Source: Fimbriimonadaceae bacterium (GTDB lineage: Bacteria > Armatimonadota > Fimbriimonadia > Fimbriimonadales > Fimbriimonadaceae). From it: a stretch of DNA of 64,000 nt. The position numbers and the translations under genes were made by a program. The notes beneath the pieces are model-generated. The model did no database searches. It saw only the letters and a list, made by a program, of their open reading frames with translations, and was not told the origin of the DNA. This document shows, piece after piece, positions 43,539 to 54,373 of this stretch. The DNA lies in assembly GCA_019454145.1 (NCBI GenBank), contig CP075366.1, forward strand, positions 847,564 to 911,563, written 5' to 3'. Position 1 is the stretch's first letter. The number at the start of each line of letters is the position of its first letter.

Positions 43539-44894
43539 ATGATTCTCTCTTTACTAGCGGTCGCACTCGCAGATCCTTCCCCCGCAGTCACTAGCTACTT
43601 TGAGGATTTCCTCAAGCAATCCCGTATTCCCGGTATTGCCGTTCAATACGACGTTGATGGCGACGTCACGGTGCTAACAAAAGGAATTGCTGACCTTGAA
43701 AAGAAAAATGCAGTCACCCCGAATATGCTTTTTGATAGTGGATCCATCGGCAAGATGTTCACGACGGTTGTCACGCTGAAGCTAGTAGAACAAGGCAAAC
43801 TCAAGCTTACCGATACTCTGGGTAAGTATGTGAAGGAAGTTCCAAACGAGTGGAAATCGACCACAATTCAACAGTTACTATCACATACCTCTGGTTTGCC
43901 CGAATACGTCCTCTATCCTCGCATCGGGCTAATTGATTCATTTGATATGAAGACCTGGTACGAGGTGATGGCAGATAAGCCACTGGATTTTAAGCCAGGC
44001 ACCGAGTTCCAGTACAGCAACTCCAACTTTTTTATGCTGAAGGTGATTGATGAATCCGCTTCGGGCAAGAAATTTGATGATTTGCTGAAATCGAGTGTAT
44101 TCACCCCCGCCAAAATGACCGAAACAGGGCCATTGCTCACCGCCAAAGATGAAGATCGAAAACCAACCGGCTACTGGATCACACAAGAAGTCCAACCTAT
44201 CGGACCAGCAGGAGATTCCCCCGACAAAGGTTCGGGCGGTCACTTCACTACTGTTAGCGACCTAAGCAAGTTCAGCCACGCTTTATTTGGTGGCAAGCTC
44301 CTCAATGCAGAAAGTATGAAGCTCATGACCACGCCTATGGCACTCCCTAAAGGACGGAAATCTGGCTATGGGCTAGGATTATTTATCCGCAAGGTCAATG
44401 GAATAGAAATTTGGAGCCATGGCGGCAACAGCGTTGGCTACGCGGGAAGCGTGACCTATATTCCTAGTAAGAAATTAACGATCACGCTTTTAGGCAACGC
44501 ATATCAAATGACCGGTGATAATGTTGCGCTCGGCTTAGCTAGAGTTCTCTACCCAGAGCTTAACCCTAAAACTTATCAACCTGAAACCGATCCAGATAAA
44601 GAGTTTTCGCAAAAGCTCATCAGCGTAATTAAAAGCCTCGCTGCGCGCAAAATTGATGATCCGATGATGAGTGCAGAAATGCAAATGCGACTTGCCCGCC
44701 CACGCGGTCAGATGCAAGTTGGCGGATATGCTCCCTTTGCAACGGCGGAATATGATGCTTACATGGGTAGCGAACCTGCTGACCCTGATAAGATCATTCG
44801 ACTGCGAGTGAAAGTCGGCGAACGTCTTTACCTGGCGTCGTTCACTGTTGATACAGAAGGCAAAGTCTTTACTGTGGGTATGAGTCCTCTGTAA
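43539..44894 (+). CDS. serine hydrolase (class C beta-lactamase-like)
   Basis: A 451-aa penicillin-binding-fold hydrolase. The Ser-x-x-Lys nucleophile motif is SIGK (residues 69-72). The Tyr-x-Asn-type motif lies in QYSNSNFFMLK (about 166-171), and the third motif is HGG in SHGGNSVGYAG. The N-terminus is only weakly hydrophobic (MILSLLAVALADPSP), so export is likely but not certain. It may be a carboxypeptidase, esterase or peptidase rather than a resistance enzyme. A C-terminal extension of about 110 residues is rich in Ala/Arg. Its start is flanked by repeats suggesting regulated, leaderless expression. Confidence 0.85.
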   Translation: MILSLLAVALADPSPAVTSYFEDFLKQSRIPGIAVQYDVDGDVTVLTKGIADLEKKNAVTPNMLFDSGSIGKMFTTVVTLKLVEQGKLKLTDTLGKYVKEVPNEWKSTTIQQLLSHTSGLPEYVLYPRIGLIDSFDMKTWYEVMADKPLDFKPGTEFQYSNSNFFMLKVIDESASGKKFDDLLKSSVFTPAKMTETGPLLTAKDEDRKPTGYWITQEVQPIGPAGDSPDKGSGGHFTTVSDLSKFSHALFGGKLLNAESMKLMTTPMALPKGRKSGYGLGLFIRKVNGIEIWSHGGNSVGYAGSVTYIPSKKLTITLLGNAYQMTGDNVALGLARVLYPELNPKTYQPETDPDKEFSQKLISVIKSLAARKIDDPMMSAEMQMRLARPRGQMQVGGYAPFATAEYDAYMGSEPADPDKIIRLRVKVGERLYLASFTVDTEGKVFTVGMSPL

Positions 44895-44931
44895 TCTCAA
44901 CGCACCGGATCGGTTTTGCGTCTTAAATAGC

Positions 44932-45258
44932 GTGAAACCGATCTTTTTTTGTGCTCTCGCCCTGCTTATGGCGGGTTGTAATCCCACCGATGCCAAAGAT
45001 ATCACCCAAGATGCAGGCAAACTTGCGGAATCGGCGGGCCGATCTGCCGCTAACGCCAGCGTGGCGGCCAAGGTGAACACTGCCCTTGGCCTTCGAAAGA
45101 GTGTAGATATGAGCGGACTTCATGTTGAAGCTGATGGCGGAACAGTGAAAATCGGCGGTCATGTGAAAAGCAAGAAAGAAAAGGCGTTAGTGCTCGAAAT
45201 CGCCCGCGACACGCGCGGTGTTGATAAGGTGATTGACGAAATTCGAGTCGAACCTTAA
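44932..45258 (+). CDS. BON-domain lipoprotein
   Basis: A 108-aa protein starting at GTG, with a lipobox MAGC (Cys16) and one BON domain (about residues 38-106) with the usual VAAKVNTALG, LHVEADGGTVKIGGHV and IARDTRGVDKVIDEIRV segments. BON proteins such as OsmY and Kbp bind phospholipid membranes or stabilise the envelope during osmotic stress. It follows the serine hydrolase after 37 nt and may share its transcript. Between its stop and the rRNA terminator there is about 70 nt of AT-rich sequence without features. Confidence 0.8.
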   Translation: MKPIFFCALALLMAGCNPTDAKDITQDAGKLAESAGRSAANASVAAKVNTALGLRKSVDMSGLHVEADGGTVKIGGHVKSKKEKALVLEIARDTRGVDKVIDEIRVEP

Positions 45259-45323
45259 CAGTTAAGGAATTTATCAACTACTACCTAGTATTAGGTTCAA
45301 AATAAGGGATTTATTAAACGGAC

Positions 45324-45353
45324 AAATTAAAAAACCCCACCGAAGTGGGGTTT
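45324..45353 (-). terminator. terminator of the 23S-5S rRNA unit
   Basis: Read on the minus strand, AAACCCCAC-TTCG-GTGGGGTTT forms a 9-bp stem with a UUCG tetraloop, followed by TTTTAATTTG. It begins about 13 nt after the 5S end. Confidence 0.92.
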
Positions 45354-45365
45354 AGAAAATTGTAT

Positions 45366-45481
<116 letters not shown>

Positions 45482-45521
45482 AAACTCGCAATGTGCTTTA
45501 ACCGATGTTGGCTAAAAACAC

Positions 45522-45577
45522 TTTGAAAGCCTAATTACTGTTTGTGGACTGCCCGTAAAAGATCACCGGACGCTGCT
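45522..45577 (-). other. 3' arm of the pre-23S processing stem
   Basis: This segment is the near-perfect reverse complement of 48506-48562 on the other side of the 23S gene (about 50 of 56 positions, for example TTTGAAAGCCTAAT and GTTTGTGGACTGC in both). The two flanks pair in the precursor to make the long duplex cut by RNase III to release 23S rRNA. Confidence 0.85.
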
Positions 45578-45589
45578 CGAAGCTTAATT

Positions 45590-48496
<2,907 letters not shown>

Positions 48497-48505
48497 TTCT
48501 CTTGA

Positions 48506-48562
48506 GAGTAGCTTCCGGTGTCTTTTACGCGCAGTCCACAAACCGCTATTAGGCTTTCAAAA
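48506..48562 (-). other. 5' arm of the pre-23S processing stem
   Basis: Pairs with 45522-45577 to form the RNase III substrate around the 23S rRNA. It lies between the P2 promoter and the mature 5' end. Confidence 0.85.
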
Positions 48563-48614
48563 TGCTCTTTGGCCAATCGGCCACCGCGTTACTTTCGTTC
48601 AGCGGCGAAGAGGA

Positions 48615-48643
48615 ATAATACCAGTGGCTCCCTCAGGAGTCAA
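48615..48643 (-). promoter_or_regulatory. rRNA promoter P2 of the 23S-5S unit
   Basis: Minus strand -35 TTGACT (48638-48643) and -10 TATTAT (48615-48620) are separated by exactly 17 nt, each matching the sigma-70 consensus at 5 of 6 positions. Transcription would start near 48608, giving a leader of about 110 nt before 23S. It is the best conventional promoter in the window. Confidence 0.85.
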
Positions 48644-48700
48644 GGACCCCCAGGAACTTTTCGGAAAACCGGGACCACTGCCATAGGTTCCCTCCCCTAA

Positions 48701-48729
48701 ATCGTACAACAAACCCGCATTTTCACCAA
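48701..48729 (-). promoter_or_regulatory. possible rRNA promoter P1 of the 23S-5S unit
   Basis: Minus strand -35 TTGGTG (48724-48729) and -10 TACGAT (48701-48706) with a 17-nt spacer. It is weaker than P2. Between P1 and P2, CAGTGGTCCC and its near-complement GGGAGCCACTG (around 48622-48632 and 48671-48680) could form a hairpin in the P1 transcript. Confidence 0.45.
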
Positions 48730-48846
48730 AACCAGGTTCAAAAACAATATTTGCTACCCGGGACTACAATTCGGGACAACCGGCCCGAACTATTACCCAG
48801 CAACCACGATTGAGTGGTAATCGTACTGATTAGCAGAGATATTTCC

Positions 48847-49128
48847 ATGTGGTTTCCGTGGAGTGGGTTTTTCCTCAAATTTAGTTCTAACCACATTGTG
48901 GTTAGAATATCACTCTATGTGGCCGCTGGCTTTCTCCTCTTTTATTGCACGGGAGGTTTATTGGAATCGCTCAGCGTTTTCAGATTAGCCTTCTGGTATG
49001 GCCGAGAAATTGATTCTCCAGGAAAGCATATTTCCAACATAATCTGGATGCTTTTCTGCGGCGCAATGATTATCTATGCAACACGCTGGGCGCTAAGATA
49101 CATTGATGGCGAAAGTAGCGAGGTCTAA
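48847..49128 (+). CDS. small membrane protein
   Basis: About 93 aa. It starts MWFPWSGFFLKFSSN and has two hydrophobic segments (about residues 18-45 and 66-85), with a charged end YIDGESSEV. Not recognised. The ATG at 48847 has a weak GAGA box; an in-frame GTG lies 33 nt upstream. It is divergent from the rRNA promoters and its stop codon overlaps that of the next gene on the other strand (shared CTAA). Confidence 0.5.
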   Translation: MWFPWSGFFLKFSSNHIVVRISLYVAAGFLLFYCTGGLLESLSVFRLAFWYGREIDSPGKHISNIIWMLFCGAMIIYATRWALRYIDGESSEV

Positions 49129-49607
49129 AACCGCTCTTCCCAACTGCCCTTCGGGGTCTTGACCTGACCCTTCCCGGTTCGGCGATACAGATTCACGATC
49201 AGTGGTAAAGCAAATCCTGCTAACAGAACAGCCACTGGAGAAATCATGATCGGGGCCAAGCTTGGAGTCACCTCCTCTGGATGAATCAGCAATCCCACCA
49301 ATTGTAGCGGAACCATCACTAAGAACAGCCCCATCGCCAAAGCATAGTATCTATAAGGTGGATAGATCGAATAGACAAATCCGCTAGAAACCCCTCCGCA
49401 AACCAATCCTGGAATCACACCGACCAAGATCAAAGGCAACACATGTGAGCTCGCACCAACTCCATAGACTATAAAGAGTCCGGTCATGAAGAAAGATCCA
49501 GTAATAAGCGCGGTCAAAAAGAAAGTAGCAAACCAAATCCCGATTCCTGGGCGTTCGTAAAGAGCCTTTTCAATACTCGGAACTAATTTAGGTTCTTCTT
49601 CGCTCAC
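49125..49607 (-). CDS. polytopic membrane protein, unknown
   Basis: A 160-aa protein with four transmembrane segments (about residues 24-46, 54-76, 88-110, 116-140) and a short basic tail (YRRTGKGQVKTPKG). The N-terminus is acidic (MSEEEPKLVPSIEKALYERPG). It starts at a GTG with TAAATT 6 nt upstream. No family motif was recognised. It may belong with the two paralogous membrane proteins upstream, from which it is separated by 46 nt. Confidence 0.6.
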   Translation of the reverse strand: MSEEEPKLVPSIEKALYERPGIGIWFATFFLTALITGSFFMTGLFIVYGVGASSHVLPLILVGVIPGLVCGGVSSGFVYSIYPPYRYYALAMGLFLVMVPLQLVGLLIHPEEVTPSLAPIMISPVAVLLAGFALPLIVNLYRRTGKGQVKTPKGSWEERF

Positions 49608-49653
49608 ACTTCTAATTTACTTGACTCTTGCAATGTCCACTACGCCCTTGCTT

Positions 49654-50466
49654 TCAGTCATCATTCTTAATTTCAACGCCACGCTGAAGCAACTTTAACC
49701 AAAAGAACCAGATCAGGAGGGCAATAATAATGAGGATTGCGCCCGGAAACCCACCGGATTCAAATTCAATATATCTGTAGCCGTATGTGCCCGATAAATG
49801 CCGTGTAACGCCCCACGGCAAAGTTCGGCCAGTAAGAACGATTAGAACCGCAGCTGACAGGAGCATTCCCGAGAACGTAAAAATAACTAGAGAAAGCAAC
49901 CATTTCCAAAGTTGTATGGAGTAGGTGCCGTAGGCTCTCAGGAAAGGAGCGATTTCCCTGTCATCTCCCCATGAAAGAGCACGCCCTCTGATATCACCTT
50001 TGGCATCCTCCGGAACTGCGCGATAACTCTCTACGTATGGCCCGATGACATACAAATGGACACAATCGCCGACTGAAAGCCCATCATATTCTCCCAGGTC
50101 ACACTCAAATTCCTCTTCATGTCCACTCGGTAAGCGAATCAGCACGAAATACCGTTTTAGACCAAGCTCGCTTTCTTGTATGAATTTTTGTTGAACGTAA
50201 GCTTCTAGAATGAGCTTGCGCATACCTTTGGGTTCCCAACCCAAGCGCAGTAGTAATTCAATGACCAAACAAACTATCAGAAGAATCCCGAAAACAATAG
50301 AACTGATCAACGATGAAAACTTCAGGCTTTCCCATGCATTCCAACTCAAACCCCAAAATGCCAAGTCTAAAGCTGATCGGCTTGATTCAGAGTAAGTAAA
50401 CAAACTGCCAACTAACAAGACATAGCAAAGAGAACTTAACCAGCCGAGTGGCAACCTTAATCTCAT
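49654..50466 (-). CDS. membrane protein, second copy of a tandem paralogous pair
   Basis: A 270-aa protein with two N-terminal transmembrane helices, a soluble middle domain (about residues 75-180) and two C-terminal helices. The soluble part holds the same blocks as the neighbouring copy: GWEPKGMRKLI, YFVLIRLPSGHEEEFECD, GDCVHLYVIGPYVES and FLRAYG. Its N-terminus MRLRLPLGWLS is nearly identical to that of the copy (MRLRLPFGWLS). TACAGT lies 9 nt before the ATG, and a 15-nt gap separates it from the upstream copy. Family and function unknown. Confidence 0.62.
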   Translation of the reverse strand: MRLRLPLGWLSSLCYVLLVGSLFTYSESSRSALDLAFWGLSWNAWESLKFSSLISSIVFGILLIVCLVIELLLRLGWEPKGMRKLILEAYVQQKFIQESELGLKRYFVLIRLPSGHEEEFECDLGEYDGLSVGDCVHLYVIGPYVESYRAVPEDAKGDIRGRALSWGDDREIAPFLRAYGTYSIQLWKWLLSLVIFTFSGMLLSAAVLIVLTGRTLPWGVTRHLSGTYGYRYIEFESGGFPGAILIIIALLIWFFWLKLLQRGVEIKNDD

Positions 50467-50481
50467 TCAACTCACACTGTA

Positions 50482-51339
50482 CTAAAAGAACGGAAACCGG
50501 GTTCGGAAATTCCACCAGTCGTCGCCATCCCGCCCCGATTCAATGTCAACTCCATTTCCTACTGATCTCATCAGCAGCATCCAAATGATTCCAATCACCA
50601 GGATGACACCTATGCCAATTACGCGTATGTAATCCTCCCGGAATACATATTCAACGTATTCAGTCGAGTACCTCGATCTCTTCGCCCGGTAAAAGAACTC
50701 CGACGTGATCGTCATGACCAGGCCCTGTTCAAGGAAGAATGCACTGATCGTTGCGGCGACGATTGATGTCCACCAACCACGGAACGCACTCGGATTGGAA
50801 CCATACGCCCTTAGATAAGGAATTACGTCAATATCTTTCTTCCAGCGCTGAGCACGCAATCTGATTCCCTCAGCCGCCTCCGCTGGTACCGGCAAGAAAC
50901 TCTCTACGTACGGCCCTATATGATAGAGGTGCACGCAGTCTCCTGCTTCTACTGCTTCGTACTCGTCGGGATCACATTCAAACTCATCTTGTTGCCCGTT
51001 TGAGAGCCGCACTAATATGAAGCGTCGCTCGAATCCTAGATCGGTGGTAGTTCGGAACTTCTTTTCGACGTAAACACCAGGAATGAGCTTACGCAGTCCC
51101 TTGGGTTCCCATCCTCTGCGAAAGGCAATCTCTACGAAAAGAATGATAAAGAAAGCGGTTCCGCAAAGAGCTGATAATGCTAACCCACCTCGCCCCATCG
51201 AATCAGCGAATGAGCGATCTGCATGCCAGCTGGCATTTGATTCGGAAACTGCTGCCGCATCGAAAAATAGAATAAGCCCGGTGAGTATCCCGAGTAATAA
51301 AGCCGCACTTAGCCATCCAAAAGGCAATCGTAACCGCAT
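50482..51339 (-). CDS. membrane protein, first copy of a tandem paralogous pair
   Basis: A 285-aa paralogue of the next gene, with the same order: MRLRLPFGWLS, two transmembrane helices, GWEPKGLRKLI, the soluble domain with RRFILVRLSNGQQDEFECD and GDCVHLYHIGPYVES, then FLEQGLVMTITSEFF and a final helix. Its C-terminus is longer, with an acidic and Trp-rich tail (SGRDGDDWWNFRTRFPFF). The Arg/Lys in RxGWEPKGxRKL and the FECDxxEY and GDCVHLY segments are the conserved core. Its arrangement suggests membrane tethering of a cytoplasmic beta domain. Unknown function. Confidence 0.62.
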   Translation of the reverse strand: MRLRLPFGWLSAALLLGILTGLILFFDAAAVSESNASWHADRSFADSMGRGGLALSALCGTAFFIILFVEIAFRRGWEPKGLRKLIPGVYVEKKFRTTTDLGFERRFILVRLSNGQQDEFECDPDEYEAVEAGDCVHLYHIGPYVESFLPVPAEAAEGIRLRAQRWKKDIDVIPYLRAYGSNPSAFRGWWTSIVAATISAFFLEQGLVMTITSEFFYRAKRSRYSTEYVEYVFREDYIRVIGIGVILVIGIIWMLLMRSVGNGVDIESGRDGDDWWNFRTRFPFF

Positions 51340-51384
51340 TGAATTACAGTGAATACGGTTGAACAGTATTTATGGTGGCAATTC

Positions 51385-51852
51385 CTAATGCATTTCTCTA
51401 TCACCAAGAGCGGTCTGAATGTAATTGACTTGCCCAAAATGATAAACCAGATTCCAATAATGCAGACCGATGACTTCCGCCATGGTGAACACTACGCCTG
51501 GCCCAAAAGGAAGAGTCACCTCGTCGTCGAGGCGGTCATCTGGAAACGACAGGATCGCTTGGCAAAGTTCGGAAGTTGCATGGAGTGCGGCTTCGCGACC
51601 TGATTCAAAATCCCGAAGTTGAGCGGCCTTGGCTTGTAACTCAGCATGGAGTTCGGGCGGGACACCTTGCCCGGAAATCAGGCGAAGATGAAATTCGGGC
51701 ACCACTGCCACTTCCTGAACCATGCTCATCGCGCTCCGCACAACTTCAACTGGCGACCAGTCTCGACGATCTTCCGGCAATGACTCCACCGCACGTAGGA
51801 AATCTCCAAGTGCCTTCTGAGTTTGCCGCACGGTCAAGTCTTGGATTTTCAT
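51385..51852 (-). CDS. DinB-like protein (third of three)
   Basis: A 155-aa helical protein. The last helix carries HYWNLVYHFGQVNYIQTALG, with the His spacing and YHxxQxNYxQ pattern of the DinB-like gene at 21903; the first His lies in VPEFHLRLISGQGV (about residue 53). The N-terminus LTVRQTQKALGDFLRAVE is a typical first helix. It is followed by the tandem membrane pair on the same strand and is divergent from the next gene. Confidence 0.68.
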   Translation of the reverse strand: MKIQDLTVRQTQKALGDFLRAVESLPEDRRDWSPVEVVRSAMSMVQEVAVVPEFHLRLISGQGVPPELHAELQAKAAQLRDFESGREAALHATSELCQAILSFPDDRLDDEVTLPFGPGVVFTMAEVIGLHYWNLVYHFGQVNYIQTALGDREMH

Positions 51853-51921
51853 CTAATTCAAGTATGGCTAAATTCTAAACAGATGGAACTCTATTTCATT
51901 CATCGCGTATAGTGAATGGTC

Positions 51922-52608
51922 ATGGGAGTCGCGAGTTCACTTATTGCCTTACTCACCCTGTCTGCGCCAGCAACTTATCAGGAACAGCCAGATCAAACTG
52001 GGCTGCCTGCGCTTAAAGAAGTCATGGCTCGGTTCCAAGTCAAAGATTCGGCAATTGTTCAAGTAGATCGCCTTGATAAAACCGGAGATGCAATTGAATA
52101 TAACGGCGCTCTCACGATCTGGCGGAAAGGCAGCAAATTCAAGTGGATGTTCGGCGGTATGTGGGGAGACGGTCTGACCTATATCTGCGACGGCAAGCAG
52201 ATGGCGATTGATAACCAAGAACAAAGTGGCATCGAAATCGTGCCGGCTCCAAAAACGTTTGCCGAGGTTGGTCAGGCAGGCAACGGCTCTAACTGGCAAA
52301 ATTTTGCACTTGCAATGTTTACAAAACCGGAGGACATTGCAACATTTGTTGACCTCAAAGCGGACATATCTGTTAAAGATGAAGCCGACAAAAAGGTTGT
52401 GTCGTTCAAACACATTGCTGGCTCGATCATTACCGTTGAGTTGTTCAAAAACGGGCTAATTGAAGTTTCATATCCCCGCCGAGGTTTTCAAGGCGGATTT
52501 GGGGGCGGCAATAACAACGCGGTAATAGATCGTATCAAGCTTGCCGAAGTTGGGCCAAATATTCCGGAAAGTATGTTCACCTTGCCGAAAGGCAAATCTG
52601 GTGCCTAA
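51922..52608 (+). CDS. secreted LolA-like / DUF2092-like protein
   Basis: A 228-aa exported protein. The start at 51922 (MGVASSLIALLTLSAP) is chosen because TATAGT is 8 nt upstream; an in-frame ATG lies six bases before it. The mature part has the half-barrel features of LolA/LolB-like proteins: ALKEVMARFQVKDSAIVQVD, EYNGALTIWRKGSKFKW, YICDGKQMAIDNQEQSG and IDRIKLAEVGPNIPESMFTL. Such proteins bind lipid or lipoprotein acyl chains in the periplasm. A Gly-rich loop (RRGFQGGFGGGNNN) precedes the last strand. Ligand unknown. Confidence 0.66.
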   Translation: MGVASSLIALLTLSAPATYQEQPDQTGLPALKEVMARFQVKDSAIVQVDRLDKTGDAIEYNGALTIWRKGSKFKWMFGGMWGDGLTYICDGKQMAIDNQEQSGIEIVPAPKTFAEVGQAGNGSNWQNFALAMFTKPEDIATFVDLKADISVKDEADKKVVSFKHIAGSIITVELFKNGLIEVSYPRRGFQGGFGGGNNNAVIDRIKLAEVGPNIPESMFTLPKGKSGA

Positions 52609-52611
52609 AAT
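52582..52611 (+). promoter_or_regulatory. possible tRNA promoter
   Basis: TTGCCG (52582-52587) and TAAAAT (52606-52611) with an 18-nt spacer, ending 27 nt before the tRNA. It overlaps the end of the preceding gene. Confidence 0.4.
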
Positions 52612-52638
52612 CCGGTCAAGGTAATATGCCTTGTCAGC

Positions 52639-52714
52639 GGGAGTGTAGCTCAGTGGTCAGAGCAGGAGGCTCATAATCTCTTGGTCGTGGGTTCAAATCC
52701 CACCGCTCCCACCA
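52639..52714 (+). tRNA. tRNA with CAT anticodon (elongator Met or lysidine-Ile2)
   Basis: A 76-nt cloverleaf with encoded CCA. The acceptor stem GGGAGTG pairs with CGCTCCC (one G-U). The D arm is GCTC/GAGC, the anticodon loop CTCATAA (CAT), the variable TGGTC and the T arm GTGGG-TTCAAAT-CCCAC. The three G-C pairs expected of an initiator anticodon stem are absent, so it is not tRNA-fMet. The stretches CTCATAATC and TTGGTCG are similar to tRNA-Ile2 (lysidine-modified), so its identity (Met or Ile) is open. Confidence 0.94.
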
Positions 52715-52767
52715 ATATTCGTTAGATTTTCGTGTAACCACTATTTGCCACCAATGTCTAAAAAGTT

Positions 52768-54372
52768 ATGTGGGCTTTACTGTCGCTCGTGCCAATTCTT
52801 TGCTCAGTTTCAGTCACCGATTCCGTTCCCCTTCAGCAAGGCGGAGCGGGTGTGAGCCTTTCGGATACTGAAACCCAAACCCAAACTTTGATTCTCACAC
52901 CAGGGCAAACTGCGGAAATCAAGCTGGAAGCCAAGCCTAACGATGTAATTCTCGCAACGGTGGATAGCCAACAATTCGATCCTGCGGTTCAGTTGCAGGA
53001 TAAAGATGGAAACGTCTTAAACGAAAACGACGATATTGCAACCGGGAACCAATCCGCGCAGATTATCAGCCGACTCACCACTGAAGGCGACTACAAGTTA
53101 GTTGTTTCTGGGTTCAAGGGTGCAGCCGGAGGACAGTTCACGATCCGAACTCGGCGGTTCAATGCCCCGCCAATCACCGGGCCAAATAATTCCGCCGACT
53201 TTGAAGACAACAAGCCAGCCTGGCGTTCGATTCAAGTTAAGAAAAATACTCCGGCTGTCATCGGGATTTATGGTTCGCGTTCCAATGTTCCGACCGGTTT
53301 TGATTCTCGCGGGGTACAGATCGACAACCGTCGGGATGCTTACAGTTTTGATTTAGGCGGTCGCTTTATTCACGAATCTGAAACGGATCAAGAAATCTAT
53401 ATCCTCGTGCCTCGCGCGGGATACAAAAACTATACGTTAGATTACATCCCAGTCAAATACGAAACCATTGAATTCAACAAAAAGGTTAGCGGTTCTCTTC
53501 CTAGGAGTCAAGCGATCATCTACCGATTCAGAGCCAACGCGGGTGACCTTCTCAGAACGCAGGTAGGGCCAGGACGATACGGTTATCAAATAACAACCCG
53601 TTCTTATAAACTCAATAATGAAAGGAACGGTCCGGGAATTCTTCCCCTTGATGGACAAGTTAAAACCAACAATCAGAACACCGTTTTTATTCGAGAATCC
53701 GGCGAATTTGAAACTCTCGTCGTTCATTCTGAATTTCGTGCCAAGGAGTACGAGTTTGAAGTGATGGACTACGCCAAAAGTTGGAACAATACGACTCAGA
53801 GCGAATTCCTCCCTATCGGCGAAAACCTTTATTACAAATGGCAAATGCCACTGGGTGTGCTCCTTGACGTTTCAGCAACCAGTTCATTGTTCGATATCGG
53901 CTTTAAGCTCATGATGCCAAACGGCGATATTATTGCCAATAAAGATGACGATGGGGAATCTACAAATCCCACTCATCAAGTGCTCATTACTCAGTCAGGA
54001 ACCTACTACTTGCAAATAGGTTCATTTGGAGATGGCGGAGGCGGACAGTTCACAATTTCACGTCACATTACACAGCCATCGGAGTTTTCCAGCGGTGCTT
54101 CCTTCAAAATTACCAACGCGAAGCCAGAGCTTCGGCTTCTTCCCGCAAAGAAGGGTGAATTCTTCTACTTAGCTCTGGAATCCTCGAATGAAGATGTCCG
54201 CGTGCAGTTATTTGATCCCAATGGCAAGAATGTATCGGTTTCTATCGTGAAAGAACCATCTGGTCGGCAGATACTGCTGATCAATCCTCAAATGGATGGA
54301 AATCACTTGCTGACAATAGCAACGAATTCCGCTTCCAATGATGTGAAATTGACCAAGGTTACGATTAAATAA
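52768..54372 (+). CDS. secreted protein with PPC-like domains
   Basis: A 534-aa exported protein (signal peptide to about SVSVTDS, residue 18). It is composed of beta-sandwich units like bacterial pre-peptidase C-terminal (PPC) domains. The first, residues about 40-130, has DVILATVDSQQFDPAVQLQDK, ENDDIATGNQSAQI and GDYKLVVSGF, the DxDxx...GxYxLxV pattern. A later unit at about 350-430 has the same pattern with DGESTNPTHQVLITQSGTYYL. PPC domains often follow a peptidase, but here no catalytic domain is visible, so it may be a stand-alone surface or adhesion module. The start ATG is 53 nt after the tRNA. Confidence 0.66.
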   Translation: MWALLSLVPILCSVSVTDSVPLQQGGAGVSLSDTETQTQTLILTPGQTAEIKLEAKPNDVILATVDSQQFDPAVQLQDKDGNVLNENDDIATGNQSAQIISRLTTEGDYKLVVSGFKGAAGGQFTIRTRRFNAPPITGPNNSADFEDNKPAWRSIQVKKNTPAVIGIYGSRSNVPTGFDSRGVQIDNRRDAYSFDLGGRFIHESETDQEIYILVPRAGYKNYTLDYIPVKYETIEFNKKVSGSLPRSQAIIYRFRANAGDLLRTQVGPGRYGYQITTRSYKLNNERNGPGILPLDGQVKTNNQNTVFIRESGEFETLVVHSEFRAKEYEFEVMDYAKSWNNTTQSEFLPIGENLYYKWQMPLGVLLDVSATSSLFDIGFKLMMPNGDIIANKDDDGESTNPTHQVLITQSGTYYLQIGSFGDGGGGQFTISRHITQPSEFSSGASFKITNAKPELRLLPAKKGEFFYLALESSNEDVRVQLFDPNGKNVSVSIVKEPSGRQILLINPQMDGNHLLTIATNSASNDVKLTKVTIK

Positions 54373-54373
54373 G

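Noticed and set aside
48497-48846. 16S-23S spacer tRNA upstream of the 23S gene
   Set aside because: No cloverleaf could be built; the gap contains promoters and the processing stem only.
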